Notes under the pieces: model-generated
Databases searched by the model: none
Seen by the model: only the letters and a program-made list of their open reading frames with translations
What the model was told of the DNA's origin: nothing
Origin: Rathayibacter sp. VKM Ac-2754
GTDB lineage: Bacteria; Actinomycetota; Actinomycetes; Actinomycetales; Microbacteriaceae
Direction of reading: 5' to 3'
Assembly: GCF_009807095.1 (NCBI RefSeq)
Contig: NZ_WUCC01000002.1
Span: forward strand, 186,001-250,000
Length of the DNA stretch: 64,000 nucleotides
Shown: piece after piece, positions 17,130 to 23,891 of the stretch
Layout: each line of letters starts with the position of its first letter
Position numbering within the stretch: the first letter of the stretch is position 1
Made by a program: the position numbers and the translations under genes

Positions 17130-17621
17130 TCAGCGCTCCGATCGGGGCGGCAGGAGGCTCACGCAGTCGCTCCGCAGCGGGGTGAGGACGGCCTCCGCGA
17201 AGTCCTCGACCTGGTCGAGCTGCCGGCCCTCGAGGCGCTCGAAGACGCGCGCGCGGACCTCCGCGACATAGCCGGGCTCGACCTCCTCGAGGAGGCCCGC
17301 TCCCGACTCGGTCAGCCGGGCCAGCGTCCTGCGGGCGTCCGCCGGATCCGTGCTGCGGGCGAGGAGGTTCCGCTTCTCGAGCCGGGCGACGATCCGCGAG
17401 AGGTGCGACGGGGTCACGCTCGCGGTGGCCGCCAGGCGTCCCATGTGCACCTCGCGGTCCTCGCTGACGGAGAGGCAGCGCAGTACTCCGTACTCGGCGT
17501 GGCTGAGATCGGCGGAGCGCTCGAGGTAGGCGTCCAGCTCGGCGGGCAGCCACATCATGACCCCCACGAGCAGCGACCAGGTGCGGTCCTCCTGCGGCGA
17601 GAGGCGATCGGCTGCGGGCAT
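17130..17621 (-). CDS. MarR family transcriptional regulator
   Basis: 163 aa. A winged helix-turn-helix core is clear: LSHAEYGVLRCLS, MGRLAATASVTPSHLSRIVARLEKRNLLARSTDPADARRTLARLTESGAGLL (recognition helix plus DxR/RR wing), flanked by the dimerisation helices. It is divergently transcribed from the quinone oxidoreductase gene and shares with it a 102-bp spacer containing a perfect 12-bp inverted repeat. By family precedent it represses both genes and is released by a phenolic, quinone or oxidant signal. Confidence 0.93.
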   Translation of the reverse strand: MPAADRLSPQEDRTWSLLVGVMMWLPAELDAYLERSADLSHAEYGVLRCLSVSEDREVHMGRLAATASVTPSHLSRIVARLEKRNLLARSTDPADARRTLARLTESGAGLLEEVEPGYVAEVRARVFERLEGRQLDQVEDFAEAVLTPLRSDCVSLLPPRSER

Positions 17622-17640
17622 GCACGCACCTTACCGTCGT

Positions 17641-17684
17641 TTGCTGCGGAAAGGAAAAGGGCGTAGCGTTCGTTTCCGCAGCAA
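17641..17684. promoter_or_regulatory. Probable MarR operator (perfect 12-bp inverted repeat)
   Basis: TTGCTGCGGAAA at 17641-17652 and TTTCCGCAGCAA at 17673-17684 are exact reverse complements separated by 20 bp. Arm centres are 32 bp apart, about three helical turns. The element fills the spacer between the divergent MarR and oxidoreductase genes, 20 bp before the MarR start and 39 bp before the oxidoreductase start, so binding could block both promoters. Confidence 0.8.
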
Positions 17685-17723
17685 GGATCTGCTGCACCGC
17701 CCCGATCAGAGAGCAGTCCTCGC

Positions 17724-18626
17724 ATGCGCGCAGTCCGTTTCCACTCCTACGGTGCCCCCGACGTCCTCGTCGTCGAGGACGCGCCGGAGCCCCACGCCGT
17801 CGAGGGATCGGTGCGGATCGCCGTGCAGGCCACCAGCGTGAATCCGATCGACGTCCTGCTCCGCGCGGGGCGTCTCGCGCAGTTCCTCCCCCTCGCCCTG
17901 CCCGCCGTCCCGGGCCGCGACGCGGTCGGAGTCGTCGACGAGGTCGGCCCGGGGGTGACGGACACGCAGATCGGCGACGTCGTGTTCGGACTGGGCGGGG
18001 TCAGCGACACCACGGCCGAGTTCGCGGTCCTCACCGCCTGGAGCGCCGTCCCCGAGCGCTGGTCGACGGCGCAGGCCGCTGCCGCGGGACTCGCCTCCGC
18101 CACCGCGGCGGCGGTCATCGACGCCCTGGGTGATCTGAACGGACGCACCCTCCTCATCGAGGGTGCGTCCGGCGCCGTGGGCAGCGCGGCGGCGGCCTTC
18201 GCCCTCGCCGCCGGCGCCACCGTCATCGGCACCGGGAGCGCCGGCAACGCCGGCTATCTCGAGTCGCTCGGCGTCCTCCCCACCACCTACGGCCCCGGGC
18301 TCGCCGAGCGCGTGGCGGCCCTGGCCCCGGGCGGAGTGGACGCGGCCCTGCACTCGGCCCCGTCCGACTCCCTGCCCGAACTACTGGCCATCGTCGGGGA
18401 CGCCTCTCGGGTCGTCACTGTGATCGACGACCAGGGCGCTGCTCGCCTCGGCCTGCGGAAGGTCGACGCCCGCAACGATTCGGCCCTCCTGCGGTTCGCG
18501 GCCGCGCTGGGCCGCGACGGGCACTACACGCCCCGCGTCGATCACGAGCTCTCGCTGGCCGACGTCGTCGAGGCGCACACCCTGGCGGAGAAGGGCAGCG
18601 GCAAGGTCGTCATCGTGCAGGGCTGA
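17724..18626 (+). CDS. NADP-dependent quinone oxidoreductase-like zinc-free alcohol dehydrogenase
   Basis: 300 aa, typical of quinone oxidoreductases of the medium-chain dehydrogenase superfamily. It opens MRAVRFHSYGAPDVLVVED and has the GroES-like fold with VTSVNPIDVLLRAG-type signature (ATSVNPIDVLLRAG), VPGRDAVGVVDEVGPGV, and a Rossmann motif LIEGASGAVGSAAAAFALAAG. The structural zinc cysteines are absent. It reduces quinones or enones with NADPH. Divergent MarR and the inverted repeat at 17641-17684 indicate inducible control. Confidence 0.92.
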   Translation: MRAVRFHSYGAPDVLVVEDAPEPHAVEGSVRIAVQATSVNPIDVLLRAGRLAQFLPLALPAVPGRDAVGVVDEVGPGVTDTQIGDVVFGLGGVSDTTAEFAVLTAWSAVPERWSTAQAAAAGLASATAAAVIDALGDLNGRTLLIEGASGAVGSAAAAFALAAGATVIGTGSAGNAGYLESLGVLPTTYGPGLAERVAALAPGGVDAALHSAPSDSLPELLAIVGDASRVVTVIDDQGAARLGLRKVDARNDSALLRFAAALGRDGHYTPRVDHELSLADVVEAHTLAEKGSGKVVIVQG

Positions 18627-18745
18627 CCCGCTGCCTCCGGGGCCGCTCGCGCCACGAGACCGCGCCGGGCGGCCCTCGGGAGTCCCGTCCGCCCCGGTTC
18701 CGCTCGGTCGACGGAATCGGCGCGCGACTGCGGGAAGATAGACAC

Positions 18746-19078
18746 ATGTCGAAGAAGATCGAATCCGCACACCGCAAGCTCGCCGACGCACTCGAGAAGC
18801 ACGCCGAGCTCGCCTCCGGCAAGAAGAGCCGGCGCGGCCGCATCGAGGGTGCCGCCGCCGACGTCAAGCGAGCCGCGACGAAGTACGCCGCCGCCGTCTC
18901 GGCGCGCACCGGCACCGAGAGCCCCTTCAGCGACATCGCCGACCCGCGTCTGGACCGGCCGACGATCGCCTCCCTCACGGCCGAGCGCGACGCGCTGAGT
19001 CGCAGGCTGGCGGAGACCCCGCTGACCGCCTCCGACCTTCAGGTCCCTCTCCCGCACGCGGAGGCGGACCAGGCCTAG
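18746..19078 (+). CDS. Small charged helical protein, unknown
   Basis: 110 aa. The sequence is rich in Lys, Ala, Arg and Glu (KIESAHRKLADALEKHAE, ADVKRAATKYAAAVSART, SLTAERDALSRRLAET) and likely forms two or three long helices, perhaps a coiled coil. No domain is recognised. GGGAAGA lies just before the ATG. Codon use at third positions is strongly GC, as for real genes here. Neighbours give no clue. Confidence 0.65.
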   Translation: MSKKIESAHRKLADALEKHAELASGKKSRRGRIEGAAADVKRAATKYAAAVSARTGTESPFSDIADPRLDRPTIASLTAERDALSRRLAETPLTASDLQVPLPHAEADQA

Positions 19079-19173
19079 AAGGCCGCGAGACCCCTCGGGT
19101 CGTCAGTGGGCCGGCTCGCCGCAGAAGCGCCGACGCCTGTCTGCTCACGTGAGAGGTGACGAGAGGAGTTCCC

Positions 19174-19461
19174 GTGAGCACGAGCCCCGGTCCGATGGAT
19201 GTCCGCTTCACCGCGCCGATCGGAGTCACCGTGAAGGGTGAGCTCTGGTCGTGCGTCGAAGTCCCGGGATCGGTCGAGCTGCTCGGCACCGGCAAGGCGG
19301 TGCGGGTCGTCGCGACGGTCGATGGCGAGCCGATCACCGCCGGGCTGATGCCGACCGGCACCGGCGGCCACATGCTCTCGATCAGCGCGAAGCTCCGCAA
19401 GAAGCTCGGCCGGGAGCTGGGGGATCCGGTCACCGTGCACCTGACCGAGCGCCTCACCTGA
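19174..19461 (+). CDS. DUF1905 domain protein
   Basis: 95 aa from GTG 19174 (GAGAGGAG upstream). The whole protein is the DUF1905 domain: a short beta barrel with VRFTAPI, GVTVKGELWSCVEVPGSVELLGTG, VRVVATVDGEPITAGLMPTGTGGHMLSISAKLRKKLGRELGDPVTVHLTER. Relatives often carry a second bacteriocin-protection domain (YdeI/OmpD-associated), which is missing here. Function is unknown. An alternative start is GTG 19156. Confidence 0.8.
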   Translation: MSTSPGPMDVRFTAPIGVTVKGELWSCVEVPGSVELLGTGKAVRVVATVDGEPITAGLMPTGTGGHMLSISAKLRKKLGRELGDPVTVHLTERLT

Positions 19462-19563
19462 TCGAGTGCGCCGCGAGCACCGAGCACTCGAGCACCCCTC
19501 CGTCAACCATCGGCACGGCGAGAAGCCCCGCCTTCCGAGGGAGGCGGTCAGCGCGCTACGGTC

Positions 19564-19585
19564 GTTACTCAGCCAGCTGAGTAAC
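19564..19585. promoter_or_regulatory. Perfect palindromic operator before the TspO-like gene
   Basis: GTTACTCAGC and GCTGAGTAAC are exact 10-bp arms around CA. A TACGGT box at 19557-19562 places the probable transcription start inside the palindrome, and the gene begins 12 bp after it. The layout is typical of a TetR-type operator, but no regulator gene is adjacent. Confidence 0.75.
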
Positions 19586-19596
19586 TGAGGAGCGAC

Positions 19597-20424
19597 ATGA
19601 CCGCCACAGCATCCCCCACCCGCGCCGACCGGATCCGGCAGGCGGTCGTCGCGGTCAGCGCGGTCCTCGCCCTCGTCGGCTCGTTCATCGGGTCCGGTGC
19701 CGCGGGCGGCACGCAGATCCAGGACGCGGCGGGAGGCGCCCTGAGCGCGTCCTCGACTCCCGTCGCCCCCGACGGCCCGGCGTTCGCGATCTGGAGCGTC
19801 ATCTACGCCGGGCTCATCGCCTACGCGATCTGGCAGTTCCTGCCCTCGCAGGCGGCCCGGAGCCGTCACCGCCGCCTCGGCTACTGGGCCGCCGCCAGCC
19901 TCATCCTCAACGCCGCGTGGATCCTGGTCGTGCAGGCCGGTCTCCTCGCGCTCAGCGTCGTGGTCATCGCCCTCCTGCTGGCCGTCCTCGCCCGGATCTT
20001 CGTGCTCCTGCGCGCCACGCGCTCGAGCGGAGTCGTCGACGCGATCATCACCGACGGCACGTTCGGCCTCTATCTCGGCTGGGTCTGCGTCGCGACGGTG
20101 GCCAACGTCACGGCGGGTCTCGTCGGCGCGGGGATCGGCAGTGCCGACGGACCGGGCGCGTCGGCCTGGGCCGTCATAGTGCTCATCGTCGCCGCGCTGG
20201 TCGGTCTGCTGCTCGCCGTCACGGGCCACGGGCGCATCGCCCCGATGCTCTCGCTGTGCTGGGGCCTCTCCTGGGTCGCCGTCGGCCGATTCGGCGGCGA
20301 CCTCGTCTCGGTCCCGGCCGGGATCGCGGCCCTCGTCGCCGCCGCGATCGTGCTCGCGGGGACCCTCCTCCTCCGCTTCACCGCGGGACGTCGGGCCGGA
20401 GCCGGGGGCGTGCGCGCGGCCTGA
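19597..20424 (+). CDS. TspO/MBR-like tryptophan-rich membrane protein
   Basis: 275 aa. It has about seven hydrophobic segments and the features of TspO-like tryptophan-rich sensory proteins: PDGPAFAIWSVIYAGLIAYAIWQFLP, RRLGYWAAASLILNAAWILV, ITDGTFGLYLGWVCVATVANVTAGL and SLCWGLSWVAVGRF. The length is about 100 aa greater than classical TspO (160 aa) and fits the extended actinobacterial form. Related proteins bind porphyrins or respond to stress, but its own ligand is unknown. Start ATG 19597 has GAGGAGCGAC upstream. It is preceded by a perfect palindrome, so expression is likely repressed under normal conditions. Confidence 0.82.
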   Translation: MTATASPTRADRIRQAVVAVSAVLALVGSFIGSGAAGGTQIQDAAGGALSASSTPVAPDGPAFAIWSVIYAGLIAYAIWQFLPSQAARSRHRRLGYWAAASLILNAAWILVVQAGLLALSVVVIALLLAVLARIFVLLRATRSSGVVDAIITDGTFGLYLGWVCVATVANVTAGLVGAGIGSADGPGASAWAVIVLIVAALVGLLLAVTGHGRIAPMLSLCWGLSWVAVGRFGGDLVSVPAGIAALVAAAIVLAGTLLLRFTAGRRAGAGGVRAA

Positions 20425-20596
20425 GAGCGCTGACGGCACCGCAGTGCTGCTCGAGGAGTGCTGCTCCAGCCTGCCCGGGCCCGACATCGTCTCTGCCGCG
20501 GAGTGCCGTCGCGCCCTGCTCGTGACCGCGAGTCTCCGACCTGGACCGGTGGACTGAGGCAGCAACCGATCCGCACAGCAGGAGGCGGCGCTCGTA

Positions 20597-20640
20597 GCAA
20601 CTCGGGTTGACACCCCCGTCGTGAGCAACATAGGTTGACA
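20597..20640. promoter_or_regulatory. Twin palindromes overlapping the HTH/ClpN promoter
   Basis: Two sites read GCAACTCGGGTTGACA (20597-20612) and GCAACATAGGTTGACA (20625-20640); each contains CAAC-n4-GTTG. They are 28 bp apart. TTGACA at 20607-20612 and TAGGTT at 20631-20636 (18-bp spacer) look like -35 and -10 boxes embedded in the sites. The start codon 6 nt after the -10 box suggests a leaderless mRNA. The most likely binder is the adjacent HTH protein (inference). Confidence 0.7.
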
Positions 20641-20642
20641 GC

Positions 20643-20888
20643 ATGGAGTCCTTGGAGATCGCAGCAGTCGCAGCAGACCTGAGCGACCCGAAGGCGGGCC
20701 TGCGGGCCGTCTCCTCGCTGCGCGTGCTCGCCGACACGATGGAACTGCGCCAGGTCGAGGCCGCGCTGCGGGCGGGGATGACCTGGCAGGACATCGCCGA
20801 TGCGCTCGGCGTGAGCCGTCAGGCCGCGCACAAGAAGCACTCCAAGCGGATCGACCCGACCATCCCGACCCCCAGGAGAAGAGCATGA
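20643..20888 (+). CDS. Small helix-turn-helix protein, putative autoregulator
   Basis: 81 aa. After an N-terminal helical region (LEIAAVAADLSDPKAGLRAVSSLRVLADTMELRQVEAALRAG) it has a homeodomain-like HTH, MTWQDIADALGVSRQAAHKKHSKRI, and a basic tail. Its stop overlaps the next start (ATGA), so the two proteins are made together. The sites at 20597-20640 overlap its own promoter. Likely role: DNA-binding partner of the ClpN-SRPBCC protein, perhaps stress-responsive; this is inferred from layout only. Confidence 0.85.
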   Translation: MESLEIAAVAADLSDPKAGLRAVSSLRVLADTMELRQVEAALRAGMTWQDIADALGVSRQAAHKKHSKRIDPTIPTPRRRA

Positions 20889-21865
20889 GCAAGTTCGCTC
20901 GCGTCGCGCAGACCAGTCAGTCCCTCAGTCTCGCCGCGATGGAGGAGGCCTCCCGGCTCGGGCTGCGCGAAGCGGACCTCGAGCACCTGCTCCTCGCGCT
21001 CGTCATCAGCGACCAGTCCGCGGGCCGGGCGCTGCGCAGCCTGCAGATCGACCTCGCCGCCGCCCGCCGCGCTGTGCAGGCCCAGCACGCGGAGCAGCTG
21101 GCGTCGCTCGGTATCGACGCGCCGTTCCCCGAGTCGGGGCGGATCGTCCTCCACGAGACCTCCGGATACGAGTGGAGCAGGCGCGCGGCCGACCTGCTCG
21201 CCCGTGCCGGGGGCACCGGCAAGGGAGGCGACGCCGCGGCGGTCCTGCGCGAGCTCGTCGCCGAGCCGAGCGGCCAGATCACCGACCTCCTCCGCCGTCT
21301 CGGCACGACGCCCGATGCCGTGCTCGCCCGTCTCGACCGCTTCGACTCGCCGGAGACGACGCCCTGGCCCGCGGCGAGTGGGCGAGCCTCGGGATCGACG
21401 GAGGCCTTCGTCCCTGCGCCGATCGAGGACGTGTGGGCGCTCGTCGCCGATCCCCTCCGCGTCCCCGAGTGGGAGCTGAGCGTAGGCCATCTCGACGACT
21501 CGGGCCAGGACGTGATGCCGGGTGCGGTCTGGCAGGGTCACGCGCGCCTCCGCCGACCCGATGGGAAGCCGGTGAGGATCAAGCCTCGATTCCGACGCAA
21601 GCGCATCGAGCTCGTCGAGCTGGATCGGCCGGAACACGTGGCGTGGCGCGTCGCCTCTCCCGACGCTCCCCGGAGCTCGGCGATCCTCACGGAGTTCTCC
21701 CTGACGCCCACGACGGGCGGCACGCAGGTCACGATCGCGATCAGCTGGCCCGAGCGGGCAGGGTGGCGGCGACTCGTCGGATGGCCCCTGCGTCCGCTCC
21801 GGAAGTTCCTCGTGTGGATCGTGCTGTTCCAGACGACCAGCGCCATCAGCCGGCCTTTCCGCTGA
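20885..21865 (+). CDS. Clp N-terminal domain fused to SRPBCC domain
   Basis: 326 aa. Residues 1-145 form a tandem Clp N (ClpA/ClpC substrate-adaptor) double domain (SQSLSLAAMEEASRLGLREADLEHLLLALV and the second half YEWSRRAADLLARAGGTGKGGDAAAVLRELV). From about residue 165 an SRPBCC/START-like lipid- or ligand-binding domain follows (TEAFVPAPIEDVWALVADPLRVPEWE to the C-terminus). There is no AAA+ domain. The architecture suggests a ligand-binding adaptor that could recruit substrates to, or compete at, Clp proteases. It is translationally coupled to the HTH gene. Confidence 0.85.
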   Translation: MSKFARVAQTSQSLSLAAMEEASRLGLREADLEHLLLALVISDQSAGRALRSLQIDLAAARRAVQAQHAEQLASLGIDAPFPESGRIVLHETSGYEWSRRAADLLARAGGTGKGGDAAAVLRELVAEPSGQITDLLRRLGTTPDAVLARLDRFDSPETTPWPAASGRASGSTEAFVPAPIEDVWALVADPLRVPEWELSVGHLDDSGQDVMPGAVWQGHARLRRPDGKPVRIKPRFRRKRIELVELDRPEHVAWRVASPDAPRSSAILTEFSLTPTTGGTQVTIAISWPERAGWRRLVGWPLRPLRKFLVWIVLFQTTSAISRPFR

Positions 21866-21971
21866 GCACCACCGTACGGTTCCGCCCGCGGGCGCCCCTC
21901 CCCCGGCCGGGCGATGCGGGCGCGGAGGGAGCGGAGCAGACTCGAGGGACGCCCATCACCGAGGAGGTCGC

Positions 21972-22373
21972 ATGACCCTCAGCACCGTTCACTCCGGGAT
22001 CGTCTCTGCGGCGCTCCACTCGGACTTCTCCGCCCCGACGGTGCCGGAGCAGATCATCGTGCCCCCGTGGTACTCGGTCGTCTTCGCGGTCGTCCCGATC
22101 GTGATCCTCGCGGTGATCGTGCTGATCGTCGTGCTGATCGTCCGGTACGTGCGCCGCGCGCGGCAGCTCGGCGTCGATCCGACCACGATGCAGACCGACA
22201 TGGCCGCCCGCTACCTGCGGCACGGAGTCGGACCTGCCGGCGCCCCGCTCACCGACCGGCTGGCCGAACTCGACGCTCTCCGCGCGGCGGGCACGATCAG
22301 CGCCGACGAGCACAGCCGAGCCCGCGAGGCCGCGCTGACCGGCGACCGCGGGCAGGACGACCCACGGAGCTGA
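21972..22373 (+). CDS. Membrane protein with C-terminal SHOCT domain
   Basis: 133 aa. A hydrophobic helix (residues 31-57, WYSVVFAVVPIVILAVIVLIVVLIV) is followed by a basic stop-transfer (RYVRRARQLG) and a cytoplasmic tail ending with a SHOCT motif (LTDRLAELDALRAAGTISADEHSRAREAAL). SHOCT is a short oligomerisation module. Start ATG 21972 has GAGGAGG just upstream. Function unknown. Confidence 0.8.
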   Translation: MTLSTVHSGIVSAALHSDFSAPTVPEQIIVPPWYSVVFAVVPIVILAVIVLIVVLIVRYVRRARQLGVDPTTMQTDMAARYLRHGVGPAGAPLTDRLAELDALRAAGTISADEHSRAREAALTGDRGQDDPRS

Positions 22374-22452
22374 CGCGTTTCCGGGCCGCCGTTCCTCGCG
22401 AGCGCGACGCCGTACAGCGTTCCACGAGCGCAGTGACCTCTCCGCGCCGACG

Positions 22453-23205
22453 TCACCGGGTCGAGGCGGTCTCCGCCAGCCACGCGACGACTCGCTCGTC
22501 GAACCAGCTCGAGCGCTGGAGGGGCACGCCGTGGCCGGCCCCGTCGACGGTCTCCAGCCGGCTCGTCGGGAGGGCCGCATGCAGGATCGACGCCGACTCC
22601 CGCATCACGGCGCGCTCGCGACCACCCACCATCACCAGGGCGTCGCCGGGGTAGCTCGCCCAGCCCTCCGGCACGCGGAACCGCAGGTTCTCGCCCACCG
22701 CCGCGAGAAGCGTCCGACGCGAGATGCCGGCACTCGTCTCGAGGTAGGCCTCCATCGACGCGGGCGGCACGAAGAGCTCACGGGCCTGCAGCCGGGCGAA
22801 CCGGCGAGAACGGGCGAGCGGCGCCGCGAGCGCGAGCAGGCCGAGCGTGGGGCCGGCGAACGGGAGGGGGCTCGCCTGGGCGCTCACCACCGCGACCCGC
22901 TCGACCGCCTCCGGGTGCCGGGCGGCGAGCTGCACGGCGAGCTGCGCGCCGAGGGAGAAGCCGATCACGGCGACCGGGCCCACCTTCTCGCGGCGCAGCA
23001 TCGCCACCAGCGCCTCCACCGTCGCGTCATGAGAGCGGTACGGCTCGTCGGCGCTCGATCCGTGCCCGGGAAGATCGGGGACGAGTACGCCGTGCGTCGC
23101 CTCGAGGCGTGCACGCAGCGAGTCCCACATCCAGCCGGCGACTCCCCCGCCGTGCAGGAGCAGCACCGGACTCCCGCCGTCGAGGCCCGATCGTCGCGTG
23201 TGCAT
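22453..23205 (-). CDS. Alpha/beta hydrolase
   Basis: 250 aa. The fold is evident from LLHGGGVAGWMW (oxyanion hole), VPDLPGHGSS, nucleophile elbow VIGFSLGAQLA, acid region LVMVGGRERAVM and catalytic histidine in GAGHGVPL. It starts 27 bp after the Pr6Pr gene in the same direction, with CTGGAG before the ATG, so it is probably the third gene of an operon with the serine hydrolase. The substrate is unknown; carboxylesterase or lactonase activity is possible. Confidence 0.92.
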   Translation of the reverse strand: MHTRRSGLDGGSPVLLLHGGGVAGWMWDSLRARLEATHGVLVPDLPGHGSSADEPYRSHDATVEALVAMLRREKVGPVAVIGFSLGAQLAVQLAARHPEAVERVAVVSAQASPLPFAGPTLGLLALAAPLARSRRFARLQARELFVPPASMEAYLETSAGISRRTLLAAVGENLRFRVPEGWASYPGDALVMVGGRERAVMRESASILHAALPTSRLETVDGAGHGVPLQRSSWFDERVVAWLAETASTR

Positions 23206-23232
23206 GGGCTCCAGGGTCCCACCGATGACGGA

Positions 23233-23886
23233 TCAGCGCCCGCCGACCGCACGCGGCCCGCCCTGGGCGACCACACGGCTCGAGCGTCTGCTCAGCACCC
23301 AGACGAGCGCGCCCGCCGCGAGAACGGCGGCGCTCAGGCCGACGACGTGGAGCGCCAGGGAGGTCGCGCCGTTCTCGGGGAGCAGGAAGCCGTACGGAAC
23401 CCAGCCGTCGGTCGCCCCGCGGACGAGGACGACGACGAGCCAGACGAGCGGATACGGCAGGACCACCCACAGTCGCCGCCACGGCAGCAGGCTCCGGTCG
23501 GGCACGAGGGCCCAGTCGAGCAGGACGATCGCGGGGAGGACGACGTGCAGCGCCGCGCTCACCCACGGCGGCGCGGATCCGGTGCCGGGCACGAGGGTGT
23601 TGTAGATCACGGCCACCACGATCGAGTAGGTAGTCGCCGCGCCGCGGAGGACGCTGAACCAGGCGGGAGTCGCACGCCGGGCGAGCGAGCGCACGCCCGC
23701 GATGACGAGCAGGACGCTCACGACGACGCTCGTCTGGTTGGTGAAGTAGCCGAAGTAGTCGAACGGGTTCGGCTCGCCGGCTGCCACGGACAGGCCGTAG
23801 GCGTACCCGACCACCGCGATCGCGAGGACGCCGACGGCGACGCGGATCGCGCCCACAGCGGCGAGGGTCGGCGCTGCGGGAGTCAC
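23233..23886 (-). CDS. Pr6Pr family membrane protein
   Basis: 217 aa from GTG 23886. Six hydrophobic segments and the family pattern are clear: FDYFGYFTNQTSVVVSVLLVIAGV, ATTYSIVVAVIYNTLVPGTG, WVSAALHVVLPAIVLLDWALVPDRSLLPWR, YPLVWLVVVLVRG and WVPYGFLLPE. The role of Pr6Pr proteins is unknown. It starts 5 nt after the stop of the serine hydrolase and precedes the alpha/beta hydrolase, hence an operon. Confidence 0.87.
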   Translation of the reverse strand: MTPAAPTLAAVGAIRVAVGVLAIAVVGYAYGLSVAAGEPNPFDYFGYFTNQTSVVVSVLLVIAGVRSLARRATPAWFSVLRGAATTYSIVVAVIYNTLVPGTGSAPPWVSAALHVVLPAIVLLDWALVPDRSLLPWRRLWVVLPYPLVWLVVVLVRGATDGWVPYGFLLPENGATSLALHVVGLSAAVLAAGALVWVLSRRSSRVVAQGGPRAVGGR

Positions 23887-23891
23887 GCCGA

